DNA of 64,000 nt. Origin: Amycolatopsis palatopharyngis (GTDB taxonomy: Bacteria > Actinomycetota > Actinomycetes > Mycobacteriales > Pseudonocardiaceae). Location of the stretch: contig NZ_PQHZ01000024.1 in assembly GCF_003385185.1 (NCBI RefSeq), positions 25,702 through 89,701 of the forward strand, written 5' to 3'. Both the position numbers and the translations under genes were made by a program. Shown piece after piece: positions 56,436 to 64,000 of this stretch. Every line of letters starts with the position of its first letter. The stretch's first letter is position 1. Under the pieces are notes generated by a model. The model was not told where the DNA came from. It saw nothing but the letters and a program-made list of their open reading frames with translations, and did not search any database.

Positions 56436-57236
56436 CTACGCGCGGAAGAACGCGTCCAGCGCCTTGGCCGTTGCCTCGGCAGGAATGCCGTGGTCCGCCC
56501 CGCCGGGAACGTCGACGTACCGAGCATTGGCCAGGTACTCCGGCAATGCCTTTGCGGCCTCCCGCAGCCGGGGCCACGACTCGCCACTGCTGAGCACTAG
56601 CGTCTCGATGTCGAGCCGCGCCATCCGCGGGGTCGGGACGTTCGGCGACCGGGTGATCATCGCGTCGTACACCACGGTCTGGGCTACCGCTTCGAGCTGG
56701 GGAAACATGGGCGACTGCCGGATCTGCTCAACCAGCTCGGCGGGCAGTCCGATGCCCTCGGTCTGCATCACCCCTACCGCTTCACCCCGCCTGCCGTCCG
56801 CGATGAGCGCGGCCAGCCGTTCTGGCAGGTCGTCCTGGTTGGAGCGCGCGAGCCCACCGATGGCGAACGGTGGCTCGTACAACGCCAGCCGGGTGATCCG
56901 CGATCCGGCGACCCCGGCCCGCAGCGCCAGGATCGCGCCAGAGGAGAAGCCGAACACCAGGGCCTCGCCACCCTCTGCCGCGATGACCGCGTCGAGGTCC
57001 TCGATCTCTCGTTGCACGGTGTAGGTCGCCGCCTCGGCCGGAGCGATCGCGTCGCCACTGTGGCCGCGCCCGCGCCGGTCCGGGCAGACCACCGTGTAGC
57101 GACCCTGCAGCTGCTCCGCCAGCGGGGCACACGTCGCGGCGTCGTTGAAGGCGCCGGGTACGAACACAACGGTGGGGCCGCTGCCGGCCCGGTTGTACGC
57201 GATGGTCGTGCCATCCGCCGAGCTCACTGTATGCAT
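56436..57236 (-). CDS. Alpha/beta hydrolase
   Basis: 266 residues. TVVFVPGAFNDAATCAPLAE oxyanion region, DRRGRGHSGD, the nucleophile elbow ALVFGFSSGAILAL (Ser near residue 97), and a C-terminal GGADHGIPAE that supplies the catalytic His. Typical cytoplasmic esterase/lactonase-like enzyme. ATG at 57236 starts the conserved MHTVSSADGTTIAYN; frames extended upstream are antisense to the DGPF gene. Divergent from the DGPF/sigma pair, so may belong to the same regulatory unit. Substrate unknown. Confidence 0.88.
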   Translation of the reverse strand: MHTVSSADGTTIAYNRAGSGPTVVFVPGAFNDAATCAPLAEQLQGRYTVVCPDRRGRGHSGDAIAPAEAATYTVQREIEDLDAVIAAEGGEALVFGFSSGAILALRAGVAGSRITRLALYEPPFAIGGLARSNQDDLPERLAALIADGRRGEAVGVMQTEGIGLPAELVEQIRQSPMFPQLEAVAQTVVYDAMITRSPNVPTPRMARLDIETLVLSSGESWPRLREAAKALPEYLANARYVDVPGGADHGIPAEATAKALDAFFRA

Positions 57237-57386
57237 GAATGACTCCTTCGCCGATGGGCTGTCGTTCAGTCGACGTACGAGACAGCCGATGATGGACAGA
57301 CTCCGCGAGAGATTCTTCCTGAAGCAGCTGTCCATCGACCGCGATCCCGGACGTCGATCAGATGAGACGACACGAAGGAGACACAC

Positions 57387-57725
57387 ATGCGCTACCTGTT
57401 GATGATCAGTGCGGACGAGACCCAGGTCGACGAGGAGGTGAACGAAGAGGGCATGCGGGCCTTCACCGCCTGGATGGACGACCTCGTTGCGCGCGATGTG
57501 CTCCGAGCGCATGAGGGATTGCGGCCGAGCCGTACCGCGACGACCGTGCGTGTGCGCGGCGAAGAGGTGCTGCTGACCGACGGACCGTACATCGAGGCCA
57601 AGGACCAGATCGGCGGCTTCGCCCTGATCGAGGTGGACGATCTGGACCAGGCCGTGGAGATCGCCGCGGGGCATCCGGCCTGCTCGGTCGGGCAGGTGGA
57701 GATCCGGCCCCTGCGCGAGCCGTGA
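57387..57725 (+). CDS. YCII/DGPF-domain protein partnered with an ECF sigma factor
   Basis: 112 residues: MRYLLMISADETQVDEE, then the family hallmark TDGPYIEAKDQIGGFALIEV (the DGPF/DGPY motif at about residues 67-70) and HPACSVGQVEIRP. Such proteins are almost always encoded beside ECF42-type sigma factors and are the genes they activate. Its stop overlaps the sigma GTG (GTGA). AAGGAG sits before the ATG. Biochemical role unknown. Confidence 0.92.
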   Translation: MRYLLMISADETQVDEEVNEEGMRAFTAWMDDLVARDVLRAHEGLRPSRTATTVRVRGEEVLLTDGPYIEAKDQIGGFALIEVDDLDQAVEIAAGHPACSVGQVEIRPLREP

Positions 57726-58969
57726 ACGATGTCACCGAGGCCGTCACCGCCGCCTTCCACGAGGAGTGGGGGCGGCTGGTCGCGACGCTCATCGGCTTCA
57801 CCGGCGACTGGGACCTGGCCGAGGAGTGCGCGCAGGAGGCCTTCACTCTGGCCTGGCGAACGTGGCCACGCGACGGTGTCCCGGACCGGCCCGGCGCGTG
57901 GCTGCTCACCGCGGCTCGCCGCAGGGCGCTGGATCGGTTACGTCGTGCCCGCCTGGGTGAGGCCAAGCTCCAGCAGTTCGCCGTGATCGAGGGCAGCGGT
58001 CCCGCGGAATCGGACCCGGGCGCCATCGACAGCGGTATCGCGGACGAACGCCTGCGGTTGATCTTCACCTGCTGCCATCCGGCGCTCGCGTTCGAGGCAC
58101 AGGTGGCGCTCGCGTTGCGGACGCTCACCGGACTGTCGACGGCCGAGATAGCCAGGGCGTTCGGCGCTCCCGAGGCGACGATGGCCAAGCGCCTTGTCCG
58201 CGCGAAACGCAAGATCCGCGAGGCCGGCATTCCTTACCGGGTTCCGCCCGCGCATCTGCTGCCGGAACGGACCCGTGCGGTACTCGGAGTGGTGTACCTG
58301 CTCTTCAACGAGGGCTACGTCGCGAGTGCGGGTGCGCGCCTGCACCGTCCTGTGCTGGCGCAGGAAGCGCTTCGGCTGGCCGCGTTGCTGGTGGAGCTGA
58401 TGCCGGATGATCCGGAGGCGGGGGGCCTGAACGCACTGATCCTGCTCCAGCACTCGCGGTCGGCCACACGCATGTCCTCCGGGGGTGTGCTCGTGCCGCT
58501 GGAGGAGCAGGACCGGACGCGGTGGGACCACGCCCTGATCGCCGCGGGCCTCACGGCCCTGCGACGCGCCGCACGCAGGGAGCGCCTCGGCCCGTACCAG
58601 CTACAGGCCATGATCGCGGCCTGTCATGTGACCTCCCCATCGGTCGAGGAGACCGACTGGGCGCGGATCGTCGAGCTGTACGACGTGCTGCTGAGCCAAG
58701 TGCCTTCGCCGACTGTGGCACTGAACCGTGCCGTGGCGGTGGCGATGCGGTCAGGGCCGGAGGCCGGCCTGGACCTGCTGGACGACCTCGTGCGGGACGG
58801 CGGGCTAGGGCACAGTCACCTGCTGCCTGCCGCCCGGGCCGACCTGTTGCGGCGGCTGGGACGGCAGGCTTGCGCCGCCCAGGCGTACCAGGCAGCGCTG
58901 GAACGTACCTCGAACGAGGCGGAACGCGCCTATTTGCAGCGCAGGCTCGACGAACTCGCAGGGACCTGA
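57722..58969 (+). CDS. ECF42-type RNA polymerase sigma factor with C-terminal TPR-like domain
   Basis: 415 residues, much longer than simple ECF factors. Sigma region 2 (about 10-75: GDWDLAEECAQEAFTLAW, PGAWLLTAARRRALDRLRRA), region 4 (about 115-165: LRTLTGLSTAEIARAFGAPE, MAKRLVRAKRKIREAG), then a 240-residue C-terminal extension (LPERTRAVLGVVYLLFNEGY, PSPTVALNRAVAVAMRSGPE) as in the ECF42/DUF6596 group, which needs the extension for activity. No anti-sigma factor is nearby, as is usual for this group. Co-translated with the DGPF protein. Confidence 0.93.
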   Translation: MNDVTEAVTAAFHEEWGRLVATLIGFTGDWDLAEECAQEAFTLAWRTWPRDGVPDRPGAWLLTAARRRALDRLRRARLGEAKLQQFAVIEGSGPAESDPGAIDSGIADERLRLIFTCCHPALAFEAQVALALRTLTGLSTAEIARAFGAPEATMAKRLVRAKRKIREAGIPYRVPPAHLLPERTRAVLGVVYLLFNEGYVASAGARLHRPVLAQEALRLAALLVELMPDDPEAGGLNALILLQHSRSATRMSSGGVLVPLEEQDRTRWDHALIAAGLTALRRAARRERLGPYQLQAMIAACHVTSPSVEETDWARIVELYDVLLSQVPSPTVALNRAVAVAMRSGPEAGLDLLDDLVRDGGLGHSHLLPAARADLLRRLGRQACAAQAYQAALERTSNEAERAYLQRRLDELAGT

Positions 58970-58977
58970 GCAGGCAC

Positions 58978-60903
58978 TCAACCGGTGAGCATCGGTGCGG
59001 CCAGGAACTGCTCCGGGATCGCGAAGGCGTCCACCAGGGTGCGGGCGTGCGGGCGCAGCAACGCGCACAGCTCGTTCACCGCTGTGACGACGGCTTTCGC
59101 GCGGGTCGAGCTGATCCGGCCGTGCTCCAGGAACCACGCTCGGTCCGCCTCGATGTTCGACAGCACGTACAGATCGCACAACCGCTCCAGGACCGTCCTC
59201 GCATCAGGGTCCGCGCAGCGCTCGATAGCCGCGACGAACGCCTCCAGCACCACCCGATCGACGTGCACTCGTCCCGCCTGCAGGACGTGGTCCTGGGCGT
59301 CGTTGAACACCTCGAACGGGTCCGCGTCGTCGGCTCCGGCGCGGCGCAACCTGCGCGCGACGCCGTCGAGCACGTGTTCCTCACGGTCCTCGAACAGTTT
59401 CAGCTGCCAGCCCCGGTCGAACAGGGAGTCCTCGTCGTCGCGTCGCGGGCTCGCATCGATCAGCCGCTCGATGGCCTGGCGCGCGGCGGTGCGCTCGATC
59501 ACCGCACCCAGCAACTGCTCGGCGGCGAACTTCACCGTGCCCATCGCGCTCAGGTCCTGGAAGTCCTCCTTGTAGCTGGTCAGCAGGCCCTTCGCGACGA
59601 GTTGCAGCAGGACGGTGTTGTCCCCCTCGAACGTGGTGAAGACGTCGGTATCTGCCTTGAGCGAGGGCAGGAGGTTCTCCGAGAGGTACCCGGCACCACC
59701 GCACGCCTCCCTGGCGGTCTGGATGGTGGCCGTCGCGTGCCAGGTGGCCACCGCCTTAACTCCGGCCGCCCGAGACTCCAACTCCCGTTGGGCGCGCTCG
59801 TCGGTGTCCGTACCGCCCTGGATGTCGTGCAGGGCCCTGACCAACTCCTCCTGTGCGAAGTGCAGGGCATAGGAGGTGGCCAGCGCGGGTAGCAGCTTCC
59901 GCTGGTGGGCTCGGTAGTCCAGGATCACTACCTCCTCGCCGTCACCGGGGCGCTCGAACTGCCTGCGCATCTCGCCGTAGCGCACGGCGAGTGCCAGTGC
60001 CCGCTTGGTCGCGCTGCCCGCACTGCCCGCGACGCTGACCCGTCCCCGGATCAGCGTTCCGAGCATGGTGAAGAACCGGCGCCCGTCACTCTCGATCGGA
60101 CTGGAGTAGGTGCCGTCCTCCGCGACGTCGGCGTAGCGGTTCAGCAACGCCTCGCGAGGCACGCGCACCTGGGTGAACGCCAGCCTGCCGTTGTCCACCC
60201 CGTTCAGTCCGGCCTTCGGTCCACAGTCCTCGATCCGAACCCCGGTCGCCGCATCGCCGTTGTCGTCCCGGATCGGTACCAGGAACGCGTGCACGCCGCG
60301 TCCTGACCCGCCGGTGATCAACTGGGCGAACACCACCGCCATCCGGCCGTCCCTGGCGGCGTTGCCGATGTAGGTCTTGTGCGCGGAACGGTCCGGGGTG
60401 TTGATCACGAACTCCCGGGTGGCCGGGTCGTACTCGGCCGTGGTGTTCAGGTGCTGTACGTCCGAACCGTGTCCGGTCTCGGTCATCGCGAAGCAGCCGA
60501 GCAGGTCGAGATCCATGATCGGGCGCAGATACCGCTCATGGTGTCGTTCGGTGCCGAGCAGTTGCACGGCACCGCCGAACAGCCCCCACTGCACACCGGC
60601 CTTCACCATCAGCGAGAGGTCGCCGAAACCGAGCATCTCGAACGACATCACCGAACCACCGATGTCGTCGGCACCGCCGTACTCCCGAGCGAAGCCGAGC
60701 CGTGGCCGGTCCGTCTTGGCCAGTTCGCGCATCTGCTCGAGTACCTGCACACGATGGCTCTCGGTGTCCAGGTCGAATGATTCGCGAAACTGGTTCTCCG
60801 CCATCTGTGTACGAACCTGGTGCCGGAGTTCGGCCCAGTGCCCGTCCAGTACCGAGGTGAGCGCGGCAGCGTCCACTTTGGCCGGGATCGATGGCAGGTC
60901 CAT
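58978..60903 (-). CDS. Acyl-CoA dehydrogenase/oxidase-like protein
   Basis: 641 residues, longer than classical 380-residue acyl-CoA dehydrogenases and similar to acyl-CoA oxidase-like FadE proteins. Conserved segments: LLGCFAMTETGHGSDVQHLN, VINTPDRSAHKTYIGNAARD, the FAD-binding ACGGAGYLSENLLPSLKADT and TTFEGDNTVLLQL with the glutamate at the catalytic position. Oxidises acyl-CoA thioesters in fatty-acid breakdown. GGAGGAG precedes the ATG at 60903. Converges on the sigma-factor gene (8-bp gap). Confidence 0.93.
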   Translation of the reverse strand: MDLPSIPAKVDAAALTSVLDGHWAELRHQVRTQMAENQFRESFDLDTESHRVQVLEQMRELAKTDRPRLGFAREYGGADDIGGSVMSFEMLGFGDLSLMVKAGVQWGLFGGAVQLLGTERHHERYLRPIMDLDLLGCFAMTETGHGSDVQHLNTTAEYDPATREFVINTPDRSAHKTYIGNAARDGRMAVVFAQLITGGSGRGVHAFLVPIRDDNGDAATGVRIEDCGPKAGLNGVDNGRLAFTQVRVPREALLNRYADVAEDGTYSSPIESDGRRFFTMLGTLIRGRVSVAGSAGSATKRALALAVRYGEMRRQFERPGDGEEVVILDYRAHQRKLLPALATSYALHFAQEELVRALHDIQGGTDTDERAQRELESRAAGVKAVATWHATATIQTAREACGGAGYLSENLLPSLKADTDVFTTFEGDNTVLLQLVAKGLLTSYKEDFQDLSAMGTVKFAAEQLLGAVIERTAARQAIERLIDASPRRDDEDSLFDRGWQLKLFEDREEHVLDGVARRLRRAGADDADPFEVFNDAQDHVLQAGRVHVDRVVLEAFVAAIERCADPDARTVLERLCDLYVLSNIEADRAWFLEHGRISSTRAKAVVTAVNELCALLRPHARTLVDAFAIPEQFLAAPMLTG

Positions 60904-60991
60904 ATCTCCTCCGAGGGGTGCGGCAGACCCGATTTCGGGACTGTTCCAGCCTGCCGCACCTACCCCGGAGTCGCAGGACGAGCCGCCGGTC

Positions 60992-61582
60992 CTAGCCCAG
61001 GTCAGGTCCCTTCGCGCGCAGATCGTCCACCGTCGACATCGCCTCGCGAAGCTCCGCGAGCCAGGTGTCGGCGTGTTCGCCGACCAGCCGGACCGCCCAC
61101 GCCAGCGCCTCGGAGCGCGAACGGGCCACACCGGCGTCCACGAGCGTGTCCAGCACCATCCGCTCCGGTTGCCGCAGCCGGGTCATCACCGGGGCGGACA
61201 GGGTGGTGAACAACTCCACCGTGTCGCCGAGTCGTGCGCCCCAGGCGACCTTGCGCTGGTAGCGGTGCTCTGCCTGGCGAGCGATCTCGATCCGCTCGTC
61301 CCTGGTCTCCTCACGGAACCGGCTGATCCGGCCCGCCTCCGCCGCGGCACTGGCGGCCTCGTCGGCGTACTCCTCCTGCAAGGCGGGAAGTTCGCCGACC
61401 ACGACGATCTCCTCGCGATCCACGGTCACCTCTGGGGCTCCGGTGAACCAGCCCTCGGGCAGCCTGCCGCCGAACCAGGCTCCCGCGTCCTCGGCGCTCG
61501 GCGCCTCACCCGGCTGCCAGCCACCACGTCCGCGCCATCCTCGTGCACCCATGTGTCCCGCAATCCGCACGCGTGTATGCAT
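60992..61582 (-). CDS. Uncharacterised actinobacterial protein
   Basis: 196 residues. A Gly/Arg/Trp-rich start (GARGWRGRGGWQPGEAPS), a WFTGAPEVTVDREEIVVVGE strand region, then a largely helical body rich in Glu/Ala/Arg (EEYADEAASAAAEAGRISRF; VARSRSEALAWAVRLVGEHA; WLAELREAMSTVDDLRAK). Upstream Mets at 61582 and 61552 are both possible starts. No domain recognised. Same strand as the acyl-CoA dehydrogenase 88 bp downstream. Confidence 0.72.
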   Translation of the reverse strand: MHTRVRIAGHMGARGWRGRGGWQPGEAPSAEDAGAWFGGRLPEGWFTGAPEVTVDREEIVVVGELPALQEEYADEAASAAAEAGRISRFREETRDERIEIARQAEHRYQRKVAWGARLGDTVELFTTLSAPVMTRLRQPERMVLDTLVDAGVARSRSEALAWAVRLVGEHADTWLAELREAMSTVDDLRAKGPDLG

Positions 61583-61673
61583 GCTCGCCTCCGCTGATTA
61601 CACGATTACAACACTGCTGACAGTACGCCGAAATCGCGGAAACCAGGCGTCCGTTCACCCCCAGCGGAACACG

Positions 61674-61703
61674 CCCTCGCACTTTCCCGGGAAAGTGCGA
61701 GGG
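61674..61703. repeat. CCCGGG palindrome repeat, copy 9
   Basis: Perfect 30-bp palindrome (CCCTCGCACTTTCCC and complement) between two minus-strand genes, 18 bp beyond the stop of the DUF255 gene, where it could act as its terminator. Confidence 0.85.
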
Positions 61704-61721
61704 GCGAGGGGGTGCGCGGGG

Positions 61722-63734
61722 TCAGCGGGTGAGGGCGGCGGTCAGGTCCTCGGCCGTGGTGACCGGCCGGTCACAGACGTAGCCGCGGCAGACGTAGGCC
61801 GCGGCGGCGTCCTCGATCAGGGTCCGGCCCGCGAGCAGGGGGACGCCTGCGGCTTCCGGCGCCCCGGCGAGTACGACGGCGCCGCCGTGCGCGACGCGAG
61901 CGGCCTCGGCCAGCAGTTCGCCGCGAGCCGCGGCATCGGGTCCGACCACGGCGACCTGCACCGGCCCTGAGTGCAGCGCTTCGGCCACTGAAAGCCAGTT
62001 TCCCGCGAACCGGGGCACCTTCGCGGCGAGGGCTCCCGCCCTGCTCAGCGCCTGCTCAGCCGCGAGCCGGTAGGCATCGGCCCGCTCGTGCCCGGCCAGC
62101 GCGGACGCCGTCAGCAAGGCCGCGGCCAGCGAAGAGGCCCCAGCCGGGCTGGCGTTGTCGGTGGGGTCCGAAGGCCGGTGCACGAGCGTCTCGGCGTCGT
62201 CGGCGGTGTCGTAGAAGACGCCCTCCTGCTCCGGGTCCGCGAAGCGCGCGAGGGCCGTGTCCAGCAACGCCGTGGACTCGGTCAGCCAGCTCGGATCGGC
62301 GGTCGCCTGATGCAGCGCGAGCAGTCCTTCGGCGAGGCACGAGTAGTCCTCAAGTACACCGGCCGCAGCACCCACCTCGCCACCTCGGGAACTGCGGCGG
62401 AGGCGACCGTCGATGCGGTGCGTGTCGAGCAGCAGGCGGGCTGCTTCGACAGCCGAGTCGACCCACTCCGGATGCCCCAGTGCGGTACCCGCCTCCGTGA
62501 GCGCGGTGATGGCGAGCCCGTTCCACGCGGCGATCACCTTGTCGTCGCGGGCGGGCTGGGGACGCTGCGTCCTGGCCGCGAGCAGCTTCTCCCTGACCCG
62601 TTCCCATCGTTCGGGGTCGGCCGGGTCCTGCGGCAACTGCAGAGTGGACGAGCCCTGCTCGAACGTGCCTGACTCCGTGACCTCGAAGAGCGTCGCGGCC
62701 CATGCCCCGTCGTCGGGACCGAGTACCTCGGTCAACTGAGCAGGGGTCCACACGTAGGTCAGACCCTCGACCCCGTCGGTGTCGGCGTCCAGCGAGGCGG
62801 CGAATCCTCCCTCCGGCGTGCGCAGCTCCCGGAGCAGGAACCCCGCGGTTTCGGCGGCGACCCGCTGCGCCAGCGGGGACCCGGTACGACGAGCGAGGTG
62901 TGCGTAGGCCCGCAGCAGCAGTGCGTTGTCGTACAGCATCTTCTCGAAATGCGGCACCACCCAGGCGGCATCGACGGAGTAGCGGGCGAACCCGCCGGCG
63001 AGTTGGTCATAGATGCCACCCCTGGCCATCGCCTCCGCGCAGGCCTCGGTCAGCGACAGCGCCTCTGCCGAGCCGGTCCGCTCGTGATGGCGCAGGAGGA
63101 ACTCCAGCACCATGGACGGCGGGAACTTCGGCGCGCCACCGAATCCGCCGTGCTGCGGATCCGCATCCGTCCGCAGTTTGGCCACCGCACCACGGAGGGC
63201 GTCGTCGTCCACTACGGACTGTTGGAGCGGACCTGTCTGCTCGGCCAGGTGGGCGGCGATCTGGCCGGCGCCCTCACGCAGCTCGCCCGGCCGTTCGGTC
63301 CACGCCTGGGCGACCGCGACGAGCAGATGCTGGAACGAGGGCATTCCCGGCCTGGGCGCCGGGGGGTAGTAGGTCCCGCAGTGGAAGGGCTCACCTTCCG
63401 GGGTGAGGAAGCAGGTCATCGGCCAGCCCCCATGGCCGGTCATTGCCTGGGTGGCGGTCATGTAGACGGCGTCGATGTCCGGGCGTTCCTCGCGATCGAC
63501 CTTGATGTTGACGTAGTTCGCGTTCATCAGCGCCGCGGTCTCCTCGTCCTCGAAGGACTCGTGCGCCATCACGTGACACCAGTGGCACGCGGCATAGCCG
63601 ATGGACAGCAGGATCGGCACGTTCCGGCGCCGCGCCTCGGCCAGCGCCTCAGGACCCCACGGCCACCACTCGACCGGGTTCTCGGCGTGTTGGAGCAGGT
63701 AGGGACTGGTAGCGCTGGCAAGACGATTCGACAT
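61722..63734 (-). CDS. Thioredoxin-domain protein of the DUF255/YyaL (spermatogenesis-associated 20-like) family
   Basis: 670 residues. N-terminal thioredoxin-like domain with ATSPYLLQHAENPVEWWPWG, SIGYAACHWCHVMAHESFED (a CHWCH redox/metal motif near residue 48), NYVNIKVDREERPDIDAVYM and GGWPMTCFLTPEGEPF, followed by a six-hairpin glycosidase-like helical domain (about 190-600: GGIYDQLAGGFARYSVDAAW, HFEKMLYDNALLLRAYAHL). Function uncertain; matches Rv1084 in position near the hemolysin III/uppS block. Confidence 0.93.
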   Translation of the reverse strand: MSNRLASATSPYLLQHAENPVEWWPWGPEALAEARRRNVPILLSIGYAACHWCHVMAHESFEDEETAALMNANYVNIKVDREERPDIDAVYMTATQAMTGHGGWPMTCFLTPEGEPFHCGTYYPPAPRPGMPSFQHLLVAVAQAWTERPGELREGAGQIAAHLAEQTGPLQQSVVDDDALRGAVAKLRTDADPQHGGFGGAPKFPPSMVLEFLLRHHERTGSAEALSLTEACAEAMARGGIYDQLAGGFARYSVDAAWVVPHFEKMLYDNALLLRAYAHLARRTGSPLAQRVAAETAGFLLRELRTPEGGFAASLDADTDGVEGLTYVWTPAQLTEVLGPDDGAWAATLFEVTESGTFEQGSSTLQLPQDPADPERWERVREKLLAARTQRPQPARDDKVIAAWNGLAITALTEAGTALGHPEWVDSAVEAARLLLDTHRIDGRLRRSSRGGEVGAAAGVLEDYSCLAEGLLALHQATADPSWLTESTALLDTALARFADPEQEGVFYDTADDAETLVHRPSDPTDNASPAGASSLAAALLTASALAGHERADAYRLAAEQALSRAGALAAKVPRFAGNWLSVAEALHSGPVQVAVVGPDAAARGELLAEAARVAHGGAVVLAGAPEAAGVPLLAGRTLIEDAAAAYVCRGYVCDRPVTTAEDLTAALTR

Positions 63735-63778
63735 ACCCCAAGGGTGTCACCGATGCGCGCCCCTCACCGGGATGGGGC

Positions 63779-63900
63779 GTCTGCAAGTACCACCAAGCAA
63801 GATCGACATGTGCGTCAACTACCACCAAGTGGCGCCGACGTCCGGAGCACTTGGTGGTAGTTATTTACGAAGATGATCTTGCTTGGGCGTACTTGCAGAC
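63779..63900. repeat. 122-bp imperfect palindrome with nested inverted segments
   Basis: Arms pair symmetrically: GTCTGCAAGTAC (63779-63790 with 63889-63900), CAAGCAAGATC (63794-63804 with 63875-63885) and AACTACCACCAAGTG (63817-63831 with 63848-63862), with mismatched spacers between. Within each arm the element AA(G/C)TACCACCAAG recurs, so it may have grown by duplication. It lies between the DUF255 gene start and the gene end at the right edge. A MITE-like element or a large terminator are the main options. Confidence 0.8.
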
Positions 63901-63927
63901 GTACCAAGACCAGGTCGGGGACGGCTC

Positions 63928-64000
63928 TCAGGTGCGGCCGTTCGCCGTCTTTCCGTCGGAGGAATCCCGGTCGGGGGAATCTCGGTCGGGGGGTTGGGTG
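63928..64000 (-). CDS. C-terminal end of a gene entering from the right edge
   Basis: The minus-strand frame from the edge to a TGA at 63928-63930 reads QPPDRDSPDRDSSDGKTANG plus RT, a hydrophilic Asp/Ser-rich tail typical of actinobacterial protein ends. In mycobacteria a small membrane protein (Rv1083) and mca precede the DUF255 gene on the same strand, so this may be the Rv1083 equivalent. Only 23 codons are visible; the call is weak. Confidence 0.35.
   Translation of the reverse strand, partial: TQPPDRDSPDRDSSDGKTANGRT

Noticed and set aside
58978..61131. Longer acyl-CoA dehydrogenase start at 61131
   Set aside because: The extra 76 residues overlap the neighbouring gene and are not family-like; GGAGGAG marks the ATG at 60903.

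Overview
This window is chromosomal DNA from a high-GC actinomycete, most likely a member of the Pseudonocardiaceae. The evidence is the very high GC at third codon positions, frequent GTG/TTG starts, ATGA/GTGA-coupled genes, DtxR/IdeR- and mycobacterial-type LexA sites, and actinobacterial families (LpqW-like lipoprotein, GuaB1, lipid droplet-associated protein, DUF6542 protein, PIN-PhoH2, short-chain Z-prenyl transferase). The order ychF / DUF6542 / ispH / lipid-droplet protein / xseA / xseB / glpX / fumC / phoH2 / uppS / hemolysin III / DUF255 thioredoxin protein, and typA next to an LpqW-like gene, is the same backbone as the Rv1084-Rv1112 and Rv1165-Rv1166 regions of Mycobacterium tuberculosis. 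The window is therefore mostly conserved core chromosome with small insertions. The genus call is inference; no rRNA, tRNA or CRISPR was seen.

Layout. 1-4.4 kb: three family-5 solute-binding lipoproteins, two of them tandem paralogues. 4.5-8.8 kb: typA, an iron-box-controlled small Cys-rich protein, a YciI-like protein, a tryptophanyl-tRNA synthetase behind a Trp-codon leader peptide and attenuator, and a Nudix hydrolase. 8.9-14.1 kb: a two-component system divergent from a LolA-like protein plus ABC exporter operon. 14.1-17.9 kb: a thiamine-type ABC importer behind a TPP riboswitch. 18-19.9 kb: DCoH, two small membrane proteins, purC. 19.9-21.8 kb: a small accessory island of toxin-antitoxin pieces next to ychF. 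21.8-30.9 kb: DNA-repair genes (ada-alkA fusion, ogt, sbcDC, rmuC) with a LexA box. 31-43.9 kb: DUF6542, ispH, lipid-droplet protein, exonuclease VII, glpX, a secreted protease, a ferredoxin reductase, fumC, TetR/EamA, ATP-dependent ligase. 44-50.7 kb: secreted proteins with a membrane-anchored NBR1-domain protein, a frameshifted flavin oxidoreductase, guaB1, an ABC-2 exporter. 50.8-64 kb: PIN-PhoH2, a rodlin-like secreted protein, uppS, hemolysin III, hydrolases, a DGPF/ECF sigma pair, acyl-CoA dehydrogenase, DUF255 protein and a gene end at the right edge.

The most notable signals are not ordinary genes. (1) A 77-bp repeat encodes a 26-residue mini-ORF that sits exactly between genes and is joined to them by overlapping stop/start codons (12181; two in tandem between sbcD and sbcC; a fused copy at 18342). 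(2) Two unrelated hairpin repeat families are dispersed between genes: nine copies of a 24-30-bp perfect or near-perfect palindrome centred on CCCGGG, and five copies of a GTCCCCAATGTGG hairpin at convergent gene ends. (3) A Doc-type toxin-antitoxin cassette borders a duplicated copy of the 3' end of ychF, so the toxin now ends in the YchF C-terminus, like an attachment-site scar. (4) There is a complete trp attenuator with a probably leaderless leader peptide. (5) A 122-bp imperfect palindrome lies near the right edge.
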